DNA of 64,000 nucleotides from JADGQM01 sp964505935 (lineage in GTDB: Bacteria; Desulfobacterota; Syntrophobacteria; Syntrophobacterales; Syntrophobacteraceae): the NCBI GenBank assembly GCA_964505935.1, contig CAZDKX010000002.1, positions 8,195-72,194 on the forward strand, written 5' to 3'. The position numbers were made by a program, and so were the translations under genes. Of this stretch, positions 51,808 to 61,697 are shown one piece after another. Every line of letters starts with the position of its first letter. Position 1 is the stretch's first letter. The notes under the pieces are model-generated. The model ran no database searches. It worked only from the letters and a program-made list of their open reading frames with translations, and had not been told where the DNA came from.

Positions 51808-53250
51808 CTACCGGCCGGCTGCCGGCTGGGCGTGGGTGAGGGCCTCGGCCCTGGTCACCCAGCCCCCTCCCATGGCTTTGTAGAGGTTGACATAGGCCGC
51901 CAGCAAGGCGGTCCTCACCTGAGACACGGTGAGCTCGGCGGGGAAAAGCTGGGTCTCGGCGGTGAGGACGGTGAGATAGGGGGTGTAGCCCCCGTTGTAC
52001 TGCAGCCAGGCCAGGCGGTCGTAGTCCTTGAGCGCGGTGACCAGGGCTTCCTGGGCCTTCAGCTGCTCCGCAAGCTTCCGGCGGGAGACCAGGGCATTTT
52101 CCGCGTCACTGAAGGCGCTCAGGATGGCATTCTTGTAGCTTTCCAACGCCGCCTCCCGCAGCGCTTCGGCCTGTTTCACCTGGCCGGTGATGGCTCCGGC
52201 CGTAAAGATCGGGCCCGTAAAGGACCCCGAATACTGCCAGACCCTCGCCGGCCCCGTGAAAAGGTCGGAGAACTCGGAGCTCTGGGTGCCCAGGGCGGCC
52301 GTGAGCGAGATGGTCGGAAAGTAGAGTGCCCTGGCCGCCCCGATTTGGGCATTCGCTGCAATCAGGTCCTGTTCGGCCTGGGCCAGGTCCGGGCGGCGCT
52401 CCAGCAGCTGCGACGGGAGTCCCGAAGGGATCGCCGGCGGCACCAGCTCGGCGAGGGTTTTTCCCCGGACGATCGGACCCGGGTTGCGGCCCAGCAGGGT
52501 GCAGAGGGCATTTTCGGTCTGGGCGATCTGCGACTCGAGCGGCGGCACGGCCGCCGCCGCGGTCTCATACTGCGAGCGGGCCTGCGCCACGGTCATCTGC
52601 GAAACCTGGCCGTAGGCAAACTGTAGTTCGAACAGCCTGACGGACTCGCCATATGCGGCGAGCGTGCGCTGGGCAATTTCGAGCTGCTCGTCGAGCCCCC
52701 GGAGCTGGAGGTAGGTGCTCGCCACGGATGCCACCAGGGACAGGACCACTCCGCGCCGCGCCTCCCGACTGGCCAGCAGATCCGCCCGCGCGGCCTCGGA
52801 CAGCCGGCGAAGGCGTCCCCACAGGTCGATCTCCCAGTTGGCGCCGGCCAGCAGTTCGAAGGAGCTCCAGGGATTGGGAACGCTGGAGACCGCGCGAGGC
52901 AGGGAAACCGCAGTGTGCTCGCTCACCCGCTGCCGCGCTGCGTCCCCGCTGTAGCTCAGCTGGGGAAAGAGCGGGGCGCGGGTTTGCATGAGCACTCCGG
53001 CCGCCTGATCGATGTTGGCGGCGGCCATCTTGATGTTCTTATTGTTCGCCAGCGCCTCGGCAATCAGCGCATCCAGCACCGGGTCCTGAAACTCCTTCCA
53101 CCAGTCGGTGTTGGCGGTGTCGCGCGTCTCATTGTCCGCAAAGCGGTAGGACGGCATGACCTCCACGCGCGGGCGCCGGTAGTCGGGGCCGAACATGCAG
53201 CCGCTAAGCAGGACAGCGAGAGCAATGACGATGACAGTGAAGCGACGCAT
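51808..53250 (-). CDS. RND efflux outer-membrane factor (NodT/OprM family)
   Basis: This 480-residue TolC-like lipoprotein forms the outer-membrane channel of the efflux system. The start at ATG 53250 gives a signal peptide with lipobox LLSGC, and the open frame extends 31 codons upstream without support. The N-terminal CMFGPDYRRP motif is the family hallmark. Two repeats of the OEP domain follow (about 60-250 and 270-460), with RPDLAQAEQDLIAANAQIG in the second. The gene is last in the operon after two RND pumps. A family E hairpin fills most of the gap. Confidence 0.92.
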   Translation of the reverse strand: MRRFTVIVIALAVLLSGCMFGPDYRRPRVEVMPSYRFADNETRDTANTDWWKEFQDPVLDALIAEALANNKNIKMAAANIDQAAGVLMQTRAPLFPQLSYSGDAARQRVSEHTAVSLPRAVSSVPNPWSSFELLAGANWEIDLWGRLRRLSEAARADLLASREARRGVVLSLVASVASTYLQLRGLDEQLEIAQRTLAAYGESVRLFELQFAYGQVSQMTVAQARSQYETAAAAVPPLESQIAQTENALCTLLGRNPGPIVRGKTLAELVPPAIPSGLPSQLLERRPDLAQAEQDLIAANAQIGAARALYFPTISLTAALGTQSSEFSDLFTGPARVWQYSGSFTGPIFTAGAITGQVKQAEALREAALESYKNAILSAFSDAENALVSRRKLAEQLKAQEALVTALKDYDRLAWLQYNGGYTPYLTVLTAETQLFPAELTVSQVRTALLAAYVNLYKAMGGGWVTRAEALTHAQPAAGR

Positions 53251-53308
53251 ATCAGTTTGCCTTCTGACTCTCATGGGGCATGGCACTGGCAATCCCTTTC
53301 TTTGCTCA

Positions 53309-53395
53309 CCACGAAGGACCCGAAGATCACGAAGTAAAGCCACTTTGTATGATCTCTTCGTGTCCTTCGTGCTCTTCGTGGTTAAGGAGAAACAT
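53309..53395. repeat. Family E inverted repeat, copy 4 (between pump 2 and outer-membrane gene)
   Basis: ACCACGAAGGACCCGAAGAT at the left and CTTCGTGCTCTTCGTGGT at the right form an imperfect hairpin of about 80 bases. It is one of three copies that occupy the junctions of the efflux operon. Confidence 0.8.
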
Positions 53396-53424
53396 CTTTC
53401 TTGCGATGCTGTGCATGTTCGTCG

Positions 53425-56400
53425 TCACACCTGTTCTCGGTCCCGGTTCGGACCAGGATATTCGATCGGCTGATCAGGCGGAGGTTTCTCTTTCTTTGCG
53501 GGCGAGCGCTCGGCGAGCCGGTCGAAAAGATAGAAAAAAAGCGGTACGTACAGCATGGCCAGGGTGGTTTCCCCGATCATGCCGCCGATGATGCCGGTGC
53601 CGATGGAATGGCGGGCATTGGCGCCCGCGCCGGTGGCAACGGCCAGCGGCAGCACCCCGAGAATGAACGCCAGCGAGGTCATGATGATCGGCCGCAGCCG
53701 CTCCTCGCCCGCCTTGATGGTCGCATCCATGATCGACAAGCCCTGTTGGCGCAGTTCGACGGCGAAGGTGACCCGGAGCACGGCGTTCTTGGCCCCGAGC
53801 CCAATCAGCACCAGCAGGCCGATCTGGAAATAGACGTCGTTCTGGAGGCCCCGCAGCCAGTTGAAGACAAGCGCGCCGAGGATCCCGAAGGGCACCGCCG
53901 TCATGACCGATCCCGGCAGCGTCCAGGATTCGAACTGGGCGGCCAGGACGAGAAAGACGATGATGAGGCCGAAAGCGAAGGCGGCCATGGAGGTGGCCCC
54001 GGATTTCTTTTCCTCGAAGGCCATGCCCGACCAGGCAAAATCGTAGCCGTCAGGCAGCATCTCGCGCCCCAGCTCCTCCATCGCCTGGATGGCATCCCCC
54101 GAGCTGTGGCCCGCCGCCGCGGCGCCGGTGATCTGGGCCGCGGGAAACCCGTTGAAGTGGGGCACCAGGTCGGGGCCGGTTACGTATGCGGTCTTGACCA
54201 GAGCGGAAAGCGGTACCATTTGATTGTCCCGGGTTTTAGTGTACAGCCGGGCAATATCGGAAGGGTGGGTCCGGAAGGGGGCGTCGGATTGGAGGACCAC
54301 GTTCCACACCCGGCTGAACTGGTTGAACTGGCTGACCGTGATCGAGCCGAACTGGGCCTGCATGGCGCTGTAGACCTCCGCCACCGGCACGCCGAGCAGC
54401 ACCGCCCTGGAACGGTCGACTTCAGCCCGGAGTTGCTGCGAGGCGGCCCGGAAGGTCGAGTTCAGGCCGCTGAGTTCGGAGCGCTGCCGGGCTCGAGCGA
54501 GAAACTGCTGCGTCACTTCGTAAAGCTGCTCGGGGTCTCCGGCCTTCTTGTCCTGGATCCAGAACTCAAATCCGCCCGTGGTGCCGATGCCGGGAATCGC
54601 CGGCGGGGCGATCGGAATGAACACGCCCGTATGGATATGGGTGCGGGCGTCGGCCAGCGCCTGGAGCAGGACCGCCTTGGCGTTCTCCTTGCGGGCCCGG
54701 GCGATCGACGCATAGCGTTCCTTGAAGTCCTTCAGCGGCACGAACAGGGTTGCCGCACTGGTCTTGTACTGACCGTCGATCAGACTGTAGCCGTTGACCA
54801 CCGCCCGGTCGGCCACCGCGGGATTGGCGGCGAACAGCCGGTCCATCACCGCCGAGGTGCGGGCCGTGCGGTGGAGGTTGGCGACGTCGGGCATCACGAT
54901 CATGGACATTAAATAGCCCTGATCCTCATTGGGCACAAAACTTGTGGGGATGGTGCGCAACAGGTATACGAGCCCCCCGATCAAGGCGGCGAGCAGGATA
55001 AACGCCACCCCCATCCGCTTGATCATGAAGACCACCACCTCGCCGAAGGCCCGGGTGAAACGGTCGAACCGCCGGTTGAACCAGGCGAACGGGCCGCGCT
55101 CCGGCGGCGTCCGGTGCTTGAGCATGACTCCGCACATGGCCGGGGTGAGGGTGAGCGCCACAAACCCCGAGAGCGCCACCGAAATGACGATGGTGATGGC
55201 GAACTGTTTGTAGAGCTGCCCCGTGGTGCCCGGCAGAAACGCCGCCGGGATGAACACCGAGGCCATCACCAGCACCACCGCCACCAGCGAGGTGGCGATC
55301 TGCTCCATGGCCCGAATCGTGGCCTCGCGGGGCGAGAGGTGAAATTTCACCATATTGCGTTCAACATTTTCGACCACGACGATGGCATCGTCGACCACCA
55401 TGCCGATGGCGAGCACAATGCCGAAGAGCGTCAGCAGGTTGATGGAAAAGCCCATGGCCAGCATGCCGGGAAAGGTCCCGATGAGGGCCACGAAGATGGC
55501 GACCGTGCAGATGATGGTGGCCCGGAAGCTCTGGAGAAAGAGATAGACGATCAGCACTACCAGGATCACGGCTTCAATGAGCGTATAGACAATCTCCTCG
55601 ATGGAAAGGCGCACAAAATCGGTGGTGTCGAGCACGATTTGGTATGCGATGCCGTCGGGCATCGTTTGTTTCAGCTTCTCCAGGGTCTGGCGCACGGCTT
55701 TGGAAACTTCGAGCCCGTTAGCACCGGGCTGCTGATAGACGGCAACCAGCGCGGCGGGGGCGCCGTTCAACCGGTTGTCTTCGACGTAGGCCTTGCGCCC
55801 GACTTCGGCACGGGCGACGTCCTTGAGCCGGACCGTGGCACTGCCGTCCCGGCTGCCGCGCAGGATAATGGCTTCATACTGCGCGGGCTGGATGAAAGGG
55901 GGCTGGGTCACCACCGGGAAGGTCAGCTGAAGTTGGCCGGCATTGGGCTGCTGACCGATCTGGCCGGCGCCGAAGAGGGCGTTCTGACGCGCCACGGCTT
56001 GTTGAATATCGGTGGTCGTGATCCCGAGGGAGGCCATTCGGTCCGGGTTCATCCAGATGCGCATCGCCTGGTCGGGCACGCCGAAAATCTGCGCCTGGCC
56101 TGCGCCGTTGACGCGTTTGACGGCGTCGAGCACATAGACGTTAGCATAGTTGGTAACGTACTCCGCGCTGAAGCGCCCGTCCCGGTTGCTCACCCCGATG
56201 ATCATCAAGATGGTGGACGACTTTTTCTGCACCGACACGCCGTACTGCACCACCGCCGCCGGAAGCTGCGGCGCGGCTAGATTGACTCGGTTCTGTACCT
56301 GCACCTGGGCGATATCGGGATCGGTGTCGAGGCTGAAGTAGACGGTGATCGTCAGCTGGCCGGTGCTGGAACTGGTCGACGTCATATAGAGCATGTTGTC

Positions 56401-56616
56401 GACGCCGTTGATCTGCTCCTCGATGGGAGCGGCCACCGAGTCGCCGACCGTCTTAGCGTCCGCGCCCGGATAGGTGGTCGTCACCGTGATCTGCACCGGG
56501 GTGATGGTCGGATACTGGGCGACCGGCAGCGCCTGCATCGCCACCAGACCGGCGATCACGATGATGAGCGAAACCACCGTGGCAAAGATGGGCCGCTCGA
56601 TGAAGAATTTCGAGAA
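53425..56616 (-). CDS. RND efflux pump, HAE1/AcrB type (pump 2)
   Basis: This 1063-residue trimeric inner-membrane proton/drug antiporter starts at GTG 56616, which has GGAGG ten bases upstream; the frame from 56646 adds a non-homologous stretch. It begins VFSKFFIERPIFATVVSLI. The proton relay Asp pair is present in GMVVDDAIVVVENVE and the Lys in GLGAKNAVL. Two large periplasmic porter regions are intact. It is close to the adjacent pump 1 over the whole length, by eye about 75-80 % identical, and has the same number of residues. It is followed by the outer-membrane factor. Confidence 0.94.
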   Translation of the reverse strand, partial: FSKFFIERPIFATVVSLIIVIAGLVAMQALPVAQYPTITPVQITVTTTYPGADAKTVGDSVAAPIEEQINGVDNMLYMTSTSSSTGQLTITVYFSLDTDPDIAQVQVQNRVNLAAPQLPAAVVQYGVSVQKKSSTILMIIGVSNRDGRFSAEYVTNYANVYVLDAVKRVNGAGQAQIFGVPDQAMRIWMNPDRMASLGITTTDIQQAVARQNALFGAGQIGQQPNAGQLQLTFPVVTQPPFIQPAQYEAIILRGSRDGSATVRLKDVARAEVGRKAYVEDNRLNGAPAALVAVYQQPGANGLEVSKAVRQTLEKLKQTMPDGIAYQIVLDTTDFVRLSIEEIVYTLIEAVILVVLIVYLFLQSFRATIICTVAIFVALIGTFPGMLAMGFSINLLTLFGIVLAIGMVVDDAIVVVENVERNMVKFHLSPREATIRAMEQIATSLVAVVLVMASVFIPAAFLPGTTGQLYKQFAITIVISVALSGFVALTLTPAMCGVMLKHRTPPERGPFAWFNRRFDRFTRAFGEVVVFMIKRMGVAFILLAALIGGLVYLLRTIPTSFVPNEDQGYLMSMIVMPDVANLHRTARTSAVMDRLFAANPAVADRAVVNGYSLIDGQYKTSAATLFVPLKDFKERYASIARARKENAKAVLLQALADARTHIHTGVFIPIAPPAIPGIGTTGGFEFWIQDKKAGDPEQLYEVTQQFLARARQRSELSGLNSTFRAASQQLRAEVDRSRAVLLGVPVAEVYSAMQAQFGSITVSQFNQFSRVWNVVLQSDAPFRTHPSDIARLYTKTRDNQMVPLSALVKTAYVTGPDLVPHFNGFPAAQITGAAAAGHSSGDAIQAMEELGREMLPDGYDFAWSGMAFEEKKSGATSMAAFAFGLIIVFLVLAAQFESWTLPGSVMTAVPFGILGALVFNWLRGLQNDVYFQIGLLVLIGLGAKNAVLRVTFAVELRQQGLSIMDATIKAGEERLRPIIMTSLAFILGVLPLAVATGAGANARHSIGTGIIGGMIGETTLAMLYVPLFFYLFDRLAERSPAKKEKPPPDQPIEYPGPNRDREQV

Positions 56617-56677
56617 CACTGGCTGGTGGCCTCCTGAACCTGGCACCCTCTAAAGAGTCGCCCTCTATTTCTTTCTC

Positions 56678-56765
56678 ACCACGAAGGACGCGAAGAGCGC
56701 GAGGAAGAAACCACCTTTCTTATCTCTTCGTGTTCTTCGTGTCCTTCGTGGTCAAGGAGAGGCGT
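56678..56765. repeat. Family E inverted repeat, copy 3 (between the two pumps)
   Basis: CACCACGAAGGACGCGAAGA pairs imperfectly with TCTTCGTGTCCTTCGTGGT across about 85 bases. It sits between the pump 1 stop and the pump 2 start. Confidence 0.8.
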
Positions 56766-56816
56766 CTTTGGCGTTATCAATAGACTTTGGCAATAGCTGC
56801 TCCTTCACAGTTACAC

Positions 56817-59800
56817 CTATTCTTGATCGTGGCTCGGGCCAATACCCTCGATCGACTCGTCAGGCGGAGACTGCTCATTTTTTAATTTCGGGCGCTCGGC
56901 GAGTCGGTCGAAGAGATAGAAAAAGAGCGGCACGTAAATCATCGCCAGCGTGGTTTCGCCGATCATACCGCCGATGATGCCGGTGCCGATCGAGTGGCGG
57001 GCGTTGGCGCCCGCGCCGGAGGCAATCGCCAGCGGCAGCACGCCCAGAATAAACGCCAGGGAGGTCATGATAATCGGCCGCAGCCGCTCCTCACCCGCCT
57101 TGATGGTCGCATCCATGATCGACATGCCTTCGCGGCGCAATTCGACGGCGAAGGTGACCCGGAGGACGGCGTTCTTCGCCCCGAGCCCGATCAGCACCAG
57201 CAGGCCGATCTGGAAATAGACATCGTTCTCTAAACCCCGCAGCCAGTTGAACACGAAGGCACCGAGGATCCCGAAGGGCACCGCCGTCATGACCGAGCCC
57301 GGCAGGGTCCAGGATTCAAACTGGGCGGCGAGGACGAGAAAGACGATGATCAGGCTGAAGATAAACGCCGCCGTCGAGGTCGCCCCCGCTTTCTTTTCCT
57401 CGAACGCCATCCCCGACCAGGCAAAATGGTAATCGGCGGGGAGCACCTCGTGCGCCGTCTCTTCCATCGCTCGGATAGCATCTCCCGAACTGAAGCCCGC
57501 CGCCGCGGCGCCAGTGATCTGGGCGGCGGGAAAGCCGTTGAAGTGGGGAACCAGATCGGGGCCGGTCACGTATTCGGTCTTGACCAGCGCGGAAAGCGGC
57601 ACCATCTGTTGCTCCTCGGACCGCGTGTAGAGCCGCGTGATGTCCCGCGGATCACTCCGGTAGGGGGCGTCGGACTGGAGGATGACGTTCCACACCCGGC
57701 TGAACTGGTTGAACTGGCTGACCGTGATCGAGCCGAACTGGGCCTGCACGGCGCTGTAGACATCCTCGATGGGCACACCGAGCAGCACGGACTTGGAGCG
57801 GTCAACTTCAGCCCGGAGCTGTTGCGAGGAGGCGAGGAAGGTCGAGTTCAGGCCGCTGAGCTCGCGCCGCGCGCGCGCGCTGGCGAGAAATTTCTGGGTA
57901 AGATCATACAGCCGCGCCGGATCTCCCGCCCCAGTATCCTGGATCCAGAACTCGAAACCGTCGGTCGTGCCGATGCCGGGGATCGCCGCCGGAAAGAGCG
58001 GGAGCAGCTCACCGGTATCGATGCTGCCGCGCACTCTGGCGGCCACATCCTGAAAGACGGCCCGGGCGCTTTCCTTGGCGGCGTTCTCCCGCGAAGCATA
58101 GCGCTCCTTGAAGTCCTTGAGCATGATGAAGAGCGTCGCCGCGTTGTTCTTCGTCTGCAGATCGAGCACGCTGAAGCCGTTCAGCACCACCCGATGGGCT
58201 ACGGCCGGGTTTTTCGCGAACAGCCCGTCAATGAGGTCGGTGCCTGCAGCGGTGCGGCCGATGCTCGCCGCATCGGGCAGGACGAAGACGGGGAACAGAT
58301 AGCCTTGGTCCTCGTTCGGCACAAAGCTTGTCGGGATAGTCCGGAAGAGAGACACGAGCCCTCCGATCAACACCGCGAGCAGCACAAACGCCACCCCCAT
58401 TCGTTTGATCATGAAGACCACGACCTCGCCGAAGGCCCGGGTGAACCGGTCGAATTGCCGGTTGAACCAGGCGAACGGGCCGCGCTCCGGCGGCGTCCGG
58501 TGCTTGAGCATGACTCCGCACATGGCCGGGGTGAGGGTGAGCGCCACAAACCCCGAGAGCGCCACCGAAATGACGATGGTGATGGCGAACTGTTTGTAGA
58601 GCTGGCCCGTGGTGCCGGGCAGGAAGGCCGCCGGGATGAAGACCGAGGCCATCACCAGCACCACGGCGATGAGCGAGGAGCCGATCTGCTCCATCGACCG
58701 GATCGTGGCCTCGCGGGGCGCGAGGTGATGCTTCACCATGTTGCTCTCGACGTTTTCGACCACGACGATGGCGTCGTCGACCACCATGCCGATGGCCAGG
58801 ATGAGGCCGAACAGGGTCAGCAGGTTGATGGAGAAGCCCATGGCGAGCATCCCGGGAAAGGTGCCGATCAGCGCCACGAAGATGGCCACCGAACAGATGA
58901 TCGTGGCTCGAAAGCTTTGTAGAAACAGGTACACGACCAGCACCACCAGGATGATGGCGGCGATCAGGGTGTGAACAATTTCCTCGATGGAAAGCCTTAC
59001 GAAATCGGTGGTGTCGAGCGCGATCGTACACTCGATGCCGCTCGGCATGGTTCGTTTAAGCTCCTCCAGGGTTTGGCGGACGGCTTTGCACACCGCCAGG
59101 GCGTTGGCCCCAGGCTGCTGGTAGACGGCGATGATGGTGGCAGGTTTCCCGTCGAGGCGGGTATCCTGGATATACTGTTTGCGGCCGACGTCAACGCGGG
59201 CGACGTCACTCAGCCGCACAATGGCGCTGCCGTCCTGGCTGGCGCGCAGAATGATGTTTTCATACTGCGAGGGCTGGGTGCCGGGGGGCTGAGTCACCAC
59301 CGGGAGGGTGAGCTGCATGGACTCGTCACAGGGCTGCTGGCCGATCTGGCCGGCGCCGTAAAGGGCGTTCTGCTGGGCCACCGCCTTCTGGATATCCGAA
59401 GTAGTGATGCCAAGCGAGGTCATCCGGTCGGGATTCATCCAGATGCGCATCGCCTGGTCCGGCACATCGTAATAGACTTGACTCTGGCCCGCCCCATTGA
59501 CCCGTTTGACGGCATCGAGCACGTACACGTTGGCATAGTTGGCGACGTAGTCCGCGCTGTAACGGCCGTCCCGGTTGCTGACGCCGATGAGCATCAGCCA
59601 GGTGGTCGAGTTCTTCTGCACCGAAACGCCATACTGCACCACCGCCGCCGGGAGCTGCGGCATGGCGAGGTTCACCCGGTTTTGGACCTGAACCTGGGCA
59701 ATATCGGGGTCGGTATTGAGCGTGAAGTAGACGGTGATGGTCAACTGGCCGGTGTTGGAGCTGGTCGAGGTCATATAGAGCATGTTGTCGACCCCGTTGA

Positions 59801-60008
59801 TCTGGGCCTCGATGGGCGCCGCCACGGAGTCCCCCACCGTTTTCGAATCCGCGCCGGGGTAGGTGGTCGTCACCTGGATCTGGACCGGGGTGATGGTCGG
59901 GTATTGGGAGACCGGCAGGGCCTTCATCGATACCAGCCCGGCAATCACGATGATGAGGGAGACGACGGTGGCAAAGATGGGCCGTTCGATAAAGAACCTG
60001 GAGAACAT
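56817..60008 (-). CDS. RND efflux pump, HAE1/AcrB type (pump 1)
   Basis: This 1063-residue AcrB-type pump starts at ATG 60008 with CAGGAG upstream. It begins MFSRFFIERPIFATVV. The Asp-Asp pair (GMVVDDAIVVVENVE) and relay Lys (LGAKNAVL) are intact. It is encoded directly after the adaptor gene and before the second pump. Porter-domain residues differ more than the membrane domains between the two pumps, which suggests different substrates or a heterotrimer as in MdtBC. A 148-base stretch (58457-58604) is identical in DNA to pump 2. Confidence 0.94.
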   Translation of the reverse strand: MFSRFFIERPIFATVVSLIIVIAGLVSMKALPVSQYPTITPVQIQVTTTYPGADSKTVGDSVAAPIEAQINGVDNMLYMTSTSSNTGQLTITVYFTLNTDPDIAQVQVQNRVNLAMPQLPAAVVQYGVSVQKNSTTWLMLIGVSNRDGRYSADYVANYANVYVLDAVKRVNGAGQSQVYYDVPDQAMRIWMNPDRMTSLGITTSDIQKAVAQQNALYGAGQIGQQPCDESMQLTLPVVTQPPGTQPSQYENIILRASQDGSAIVRLSDVARVDVGRKQYIQDTRLDGKPATIIAVYQQPGANALAVCKAVRQTLEELKRTMPSGIECTIALDTTDFVRLSIEEIVHTLIAAIILVVLVVYLFLQSFRATIICSVAIFVALIGTFPGMLAMGFSINLLTLFGLILAIGMVVDDAIVVVENVESNMVKHHLAPREATIRSMEQIGSSLIAVVLVMASVFIPAAFLPGTTGQLYKQFAITIVISVALSGFVALTLTPAMCGVMLKHRTPPERGPFAWFNRQFDRFTRAFGEVVVFMIKRMGVAFVLLAVLIGGLVSLFRTIPTSFVPNEDQGYLFPVFVLPDAASIGRTAAGTDLIDGLFAKNPAVAHRVVLNGFSVLDLQTKNNAATLFIMLKDFKERYASRENAAKESARAVFQDVAARVRGSIDTGELLPLFPAAIPGIGTTDGFEFWIQDTGAGDPARLYDLTQKFLASARARRELSGLNSTFLASSQQLRAEVDRSKSVLLGVPIEDVYSAVQAQFGSITVSQFNQFSRVWNVILQSDAPYRSDPRDITRLYTRSEEQQMVPLSALVKTEYVTGPDLVPHFNGFPAAQITGAAAAGFSSGDAIRAMEETAHEVLPADYHFAWSGMAFEEKKAGATSTAAFIFSLIIVFLVLAAQFESWTLPGSVMTAVPFGILGAFVFNWLRGLENDVYFQIGLLVLIGLGAKNAVLRVTFAVELRREGMSIMDATIKAGEERLRPIIMTSLAFILGVLPLAIASGAGANARHSIGTGIIGGMIGETTLAMIYVPLFFYLFDRLAERPKLKNEQSPPDESIEGIGPSHDQE

Positions 60009-60062
60009 CCGTGGGGCTCCTGAACTTGGGACACTTAAAGAGACTGCGCTCCCTTTTTCTCT

Positions 60063-60143
60063 CACCACGAAGGACCCGAAGATCACGAAGGGAAAGCCTT
60101 CCTTTTCATCTCTTCGTGTGCTTCGTGCTCTACGTGGTCAAAG
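60063..60143. repeat. Family E inverted repeat, copy 2 (between adaptor and pump 1)
   Basis: ACCACGAAGGACCCGAAGAT at the left and CTTCGTGCTCTACGTGGT at the right form an imperfect hairpin. Position and sequence match the other two copies in the operon. Confidence 0.8.
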
Positions 60144-60150
60144 AGATGCC

Positions 60151-61356
60151 TCAGCGGCTGCCATCACCCTTGTTCTTGTCGGCTAAGGGCGCCACTTTCA
60201 GGGAGGAGCCGGGGCGCACCTGGAGGACGCCGTCGACCACCACCTGATCACCTCCCTGCAACCCTTCGTAAATGAACCAGTCGTGCTCATGCCACTCCCC
60301 GACTGTTACAGGACGGGCCTCGGCCTTGCTGTCTTTGCCGGCCACCCAGACGATATGGCCTTTGGAGGTCTGCTGGACCGCACGCTGCGGTACCAGCACG
60401 CCGTTGTGCCGCACCGCCCCTTTCAACCGGATGCGTACATACTGGTTCGGCCGCAACTGACCGTCGGGGTTGTCCACGGTGGCCCGTATCAGGAACGTAC
60501 CCGTCCGGGGGTTGAAGGACGGATCGGCGAAGGTGACCTTGCCGGTGTGCGGGTAAACCGTGCCGTCGACAAGGACCGCCTCGGCCATGAAACTTTTGTC
60601 TTTGGGCTCGATCAGCATGCCCTTCGCCACCTGATCGCGGTACTTCAGCCAATCATTCTCGGAGATGCTGAAGTTGATGTAGGTCGGCGAAATCACCGCG
60701 ACCGTGGTGAGCTGGCTGTTGGAGGAATGGAGATAGGTCCCGTCGGCCTGCTGGGCATAACTGGAGATGCCGGTAACGGGAGAGGTGATCACGGTGTAGG
60801 ATAGATTGAGCTGGGCCTGTTCCACCTGGGCCTTGGCCGCCTCGACGGCCGCCGAAGCCGACTGGAACTGGCCGACCGCATCGTCCAGGTCCTTTTGGGA
60901 GAGAGCATTCAAGGCGGCCAGCGGTTTGACCCGAGCCAGATTCAGGCGCGCCACCTCGAGCGCGGCCTGGTGTTTGGCCAGCGCGGCCCTGGCCTGGTCG
61001 AGCTGAGCTTGGAAGGGTTTCTGGTCCATCAGAAAGAGCGTCTGCCCCTCCTTGACGGGGGCGCCCTCAGTGTAGACCCTCTTGTCGAGGAAACCACTGA
61101 CGCGGGCCTGGATGTTCACCTGCTGGGAACTCTGCACCTGAGCAACGAATTCGAACGTGACCGGCACGTCCCGGGGAGTCACGGTGACCACCGTCACCTC
61201 GACCGGGTGCTGCTCCAAGCGCGCCGGCTCATGTGTTTCGCAGCCGGCGAAAACGACTACCATCACGGCAAGCGAGGCAAACACAAAGCGTCGCCGGCAA
61301 GGGCTGCTGCTAAGTGATGAGGCCCACCCGAAAGAGACGGCGCATCGCACAAGCAT
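60151..61356 (-). CDS. RND efflux periplasmic adaptor (AcrA/MexA type)
   Basis: This membrane-fusion lipoprotein has 401 residues from the ATG at 61356. That ATG directly abuts GGAGG; the GTG at 61350 has a better six-base gap and may be the true start. The lipobox is VFAGC (Cys39). The hairpin/lipoyl segment follows (NIQARVSGFLDKRVYTEG, with a coiled coil about 135-205), and the beta-barrel contains the TVDNPDGQLRPNQYVRIRL segment. It is the first gene of the operon with two pumps and an outer-membrane factor, so the system is a complete tripartite exporter. Confidence 0.93.
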   Translation of the reverse strand: MLVRCAVSFGWASSLSSSPCRRRFVFASLAVMVVVFAGCETHEPARLEQHPVEVTVVTVTPRDVPVTFEFVAQVQSSQQVNIQARVSGFLDKRVYTEGAPVKEGQTLFLMDQKPFQAQLDQARAALAKHQAALEVARLNLARVKPLAALNALSQKDLDDAVGQFQSASAAVEAAKAQVEQAQLNLSYTVITSPVTGISSYAQQADGTYLHSSNSQLTTVAVISPTYINFSISENDWLKYRDQVAKGMLIEPKDKSFMAEAVLVDGTVYPHTGKVTFADPSFNPRTGTFLIRATVDNPDGQLRPNQYVRIRLKGAVRHNGVLVPQRAVQQTSKGHIVWVAGKDSKAEARPVTVGEWHEHDWFIYEGLQGGDQVVVDGVLQVRPGSSLKVAPLADKNKGDGSR

Positions 61357-61697
61357 CCTCCTCTGCTCTGAAGTTCCGGGTAATGAGTGCCGAGTGCCGA
61401 GTGGGACTCGAGCCTTTTTACGTGTTTCCGGGTGTCCCCAGGGGACATGAGCAGCTGCTCTTCAGCGGGTACCGGCAGCTACTGTACGAAGCAGGTCCCC
61501 GTTGGCGTAACCTGCCCGCAGGCTGTTGAATACCGCACAATGTTGCGATTAACAACATATGGTGGTTTTTGTCAATAAATCGGCACAATAATAGCCAGAA
61601 ATGGCCTTGACAGGTGCGACCACAGCTGGTACCCAAGAAGTTCGAGAAAGCAATTTCCTAGCACTGATCACCAATTCCAGTGGCAAAGGAACATGCC
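61357..61697. other. Divergent intergenic region between efflux operon and binding protein
   Basis: These 341 bases hold a family C repeat (61381-61470) and a six-base inverted repeat ATGTTG-N7-CAACAT (61540-61558) that could be an operator. No regulator gene is adjacent. Promoters are expected in both directions but none is clear. Confidence 0.45.
61381..61470. repeat. Dispersed repeat, family C copy 3
   Basis: GAGTGCCGAGTGGGACTCGAG, then CGTGTTTCCGGGTGTCCCCA and GGGGACATGAGCAGCTG, align with the other copies. The TGTCCCC/GGGGACA palindrome is perfect in this copy. Confidence 0.7.
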
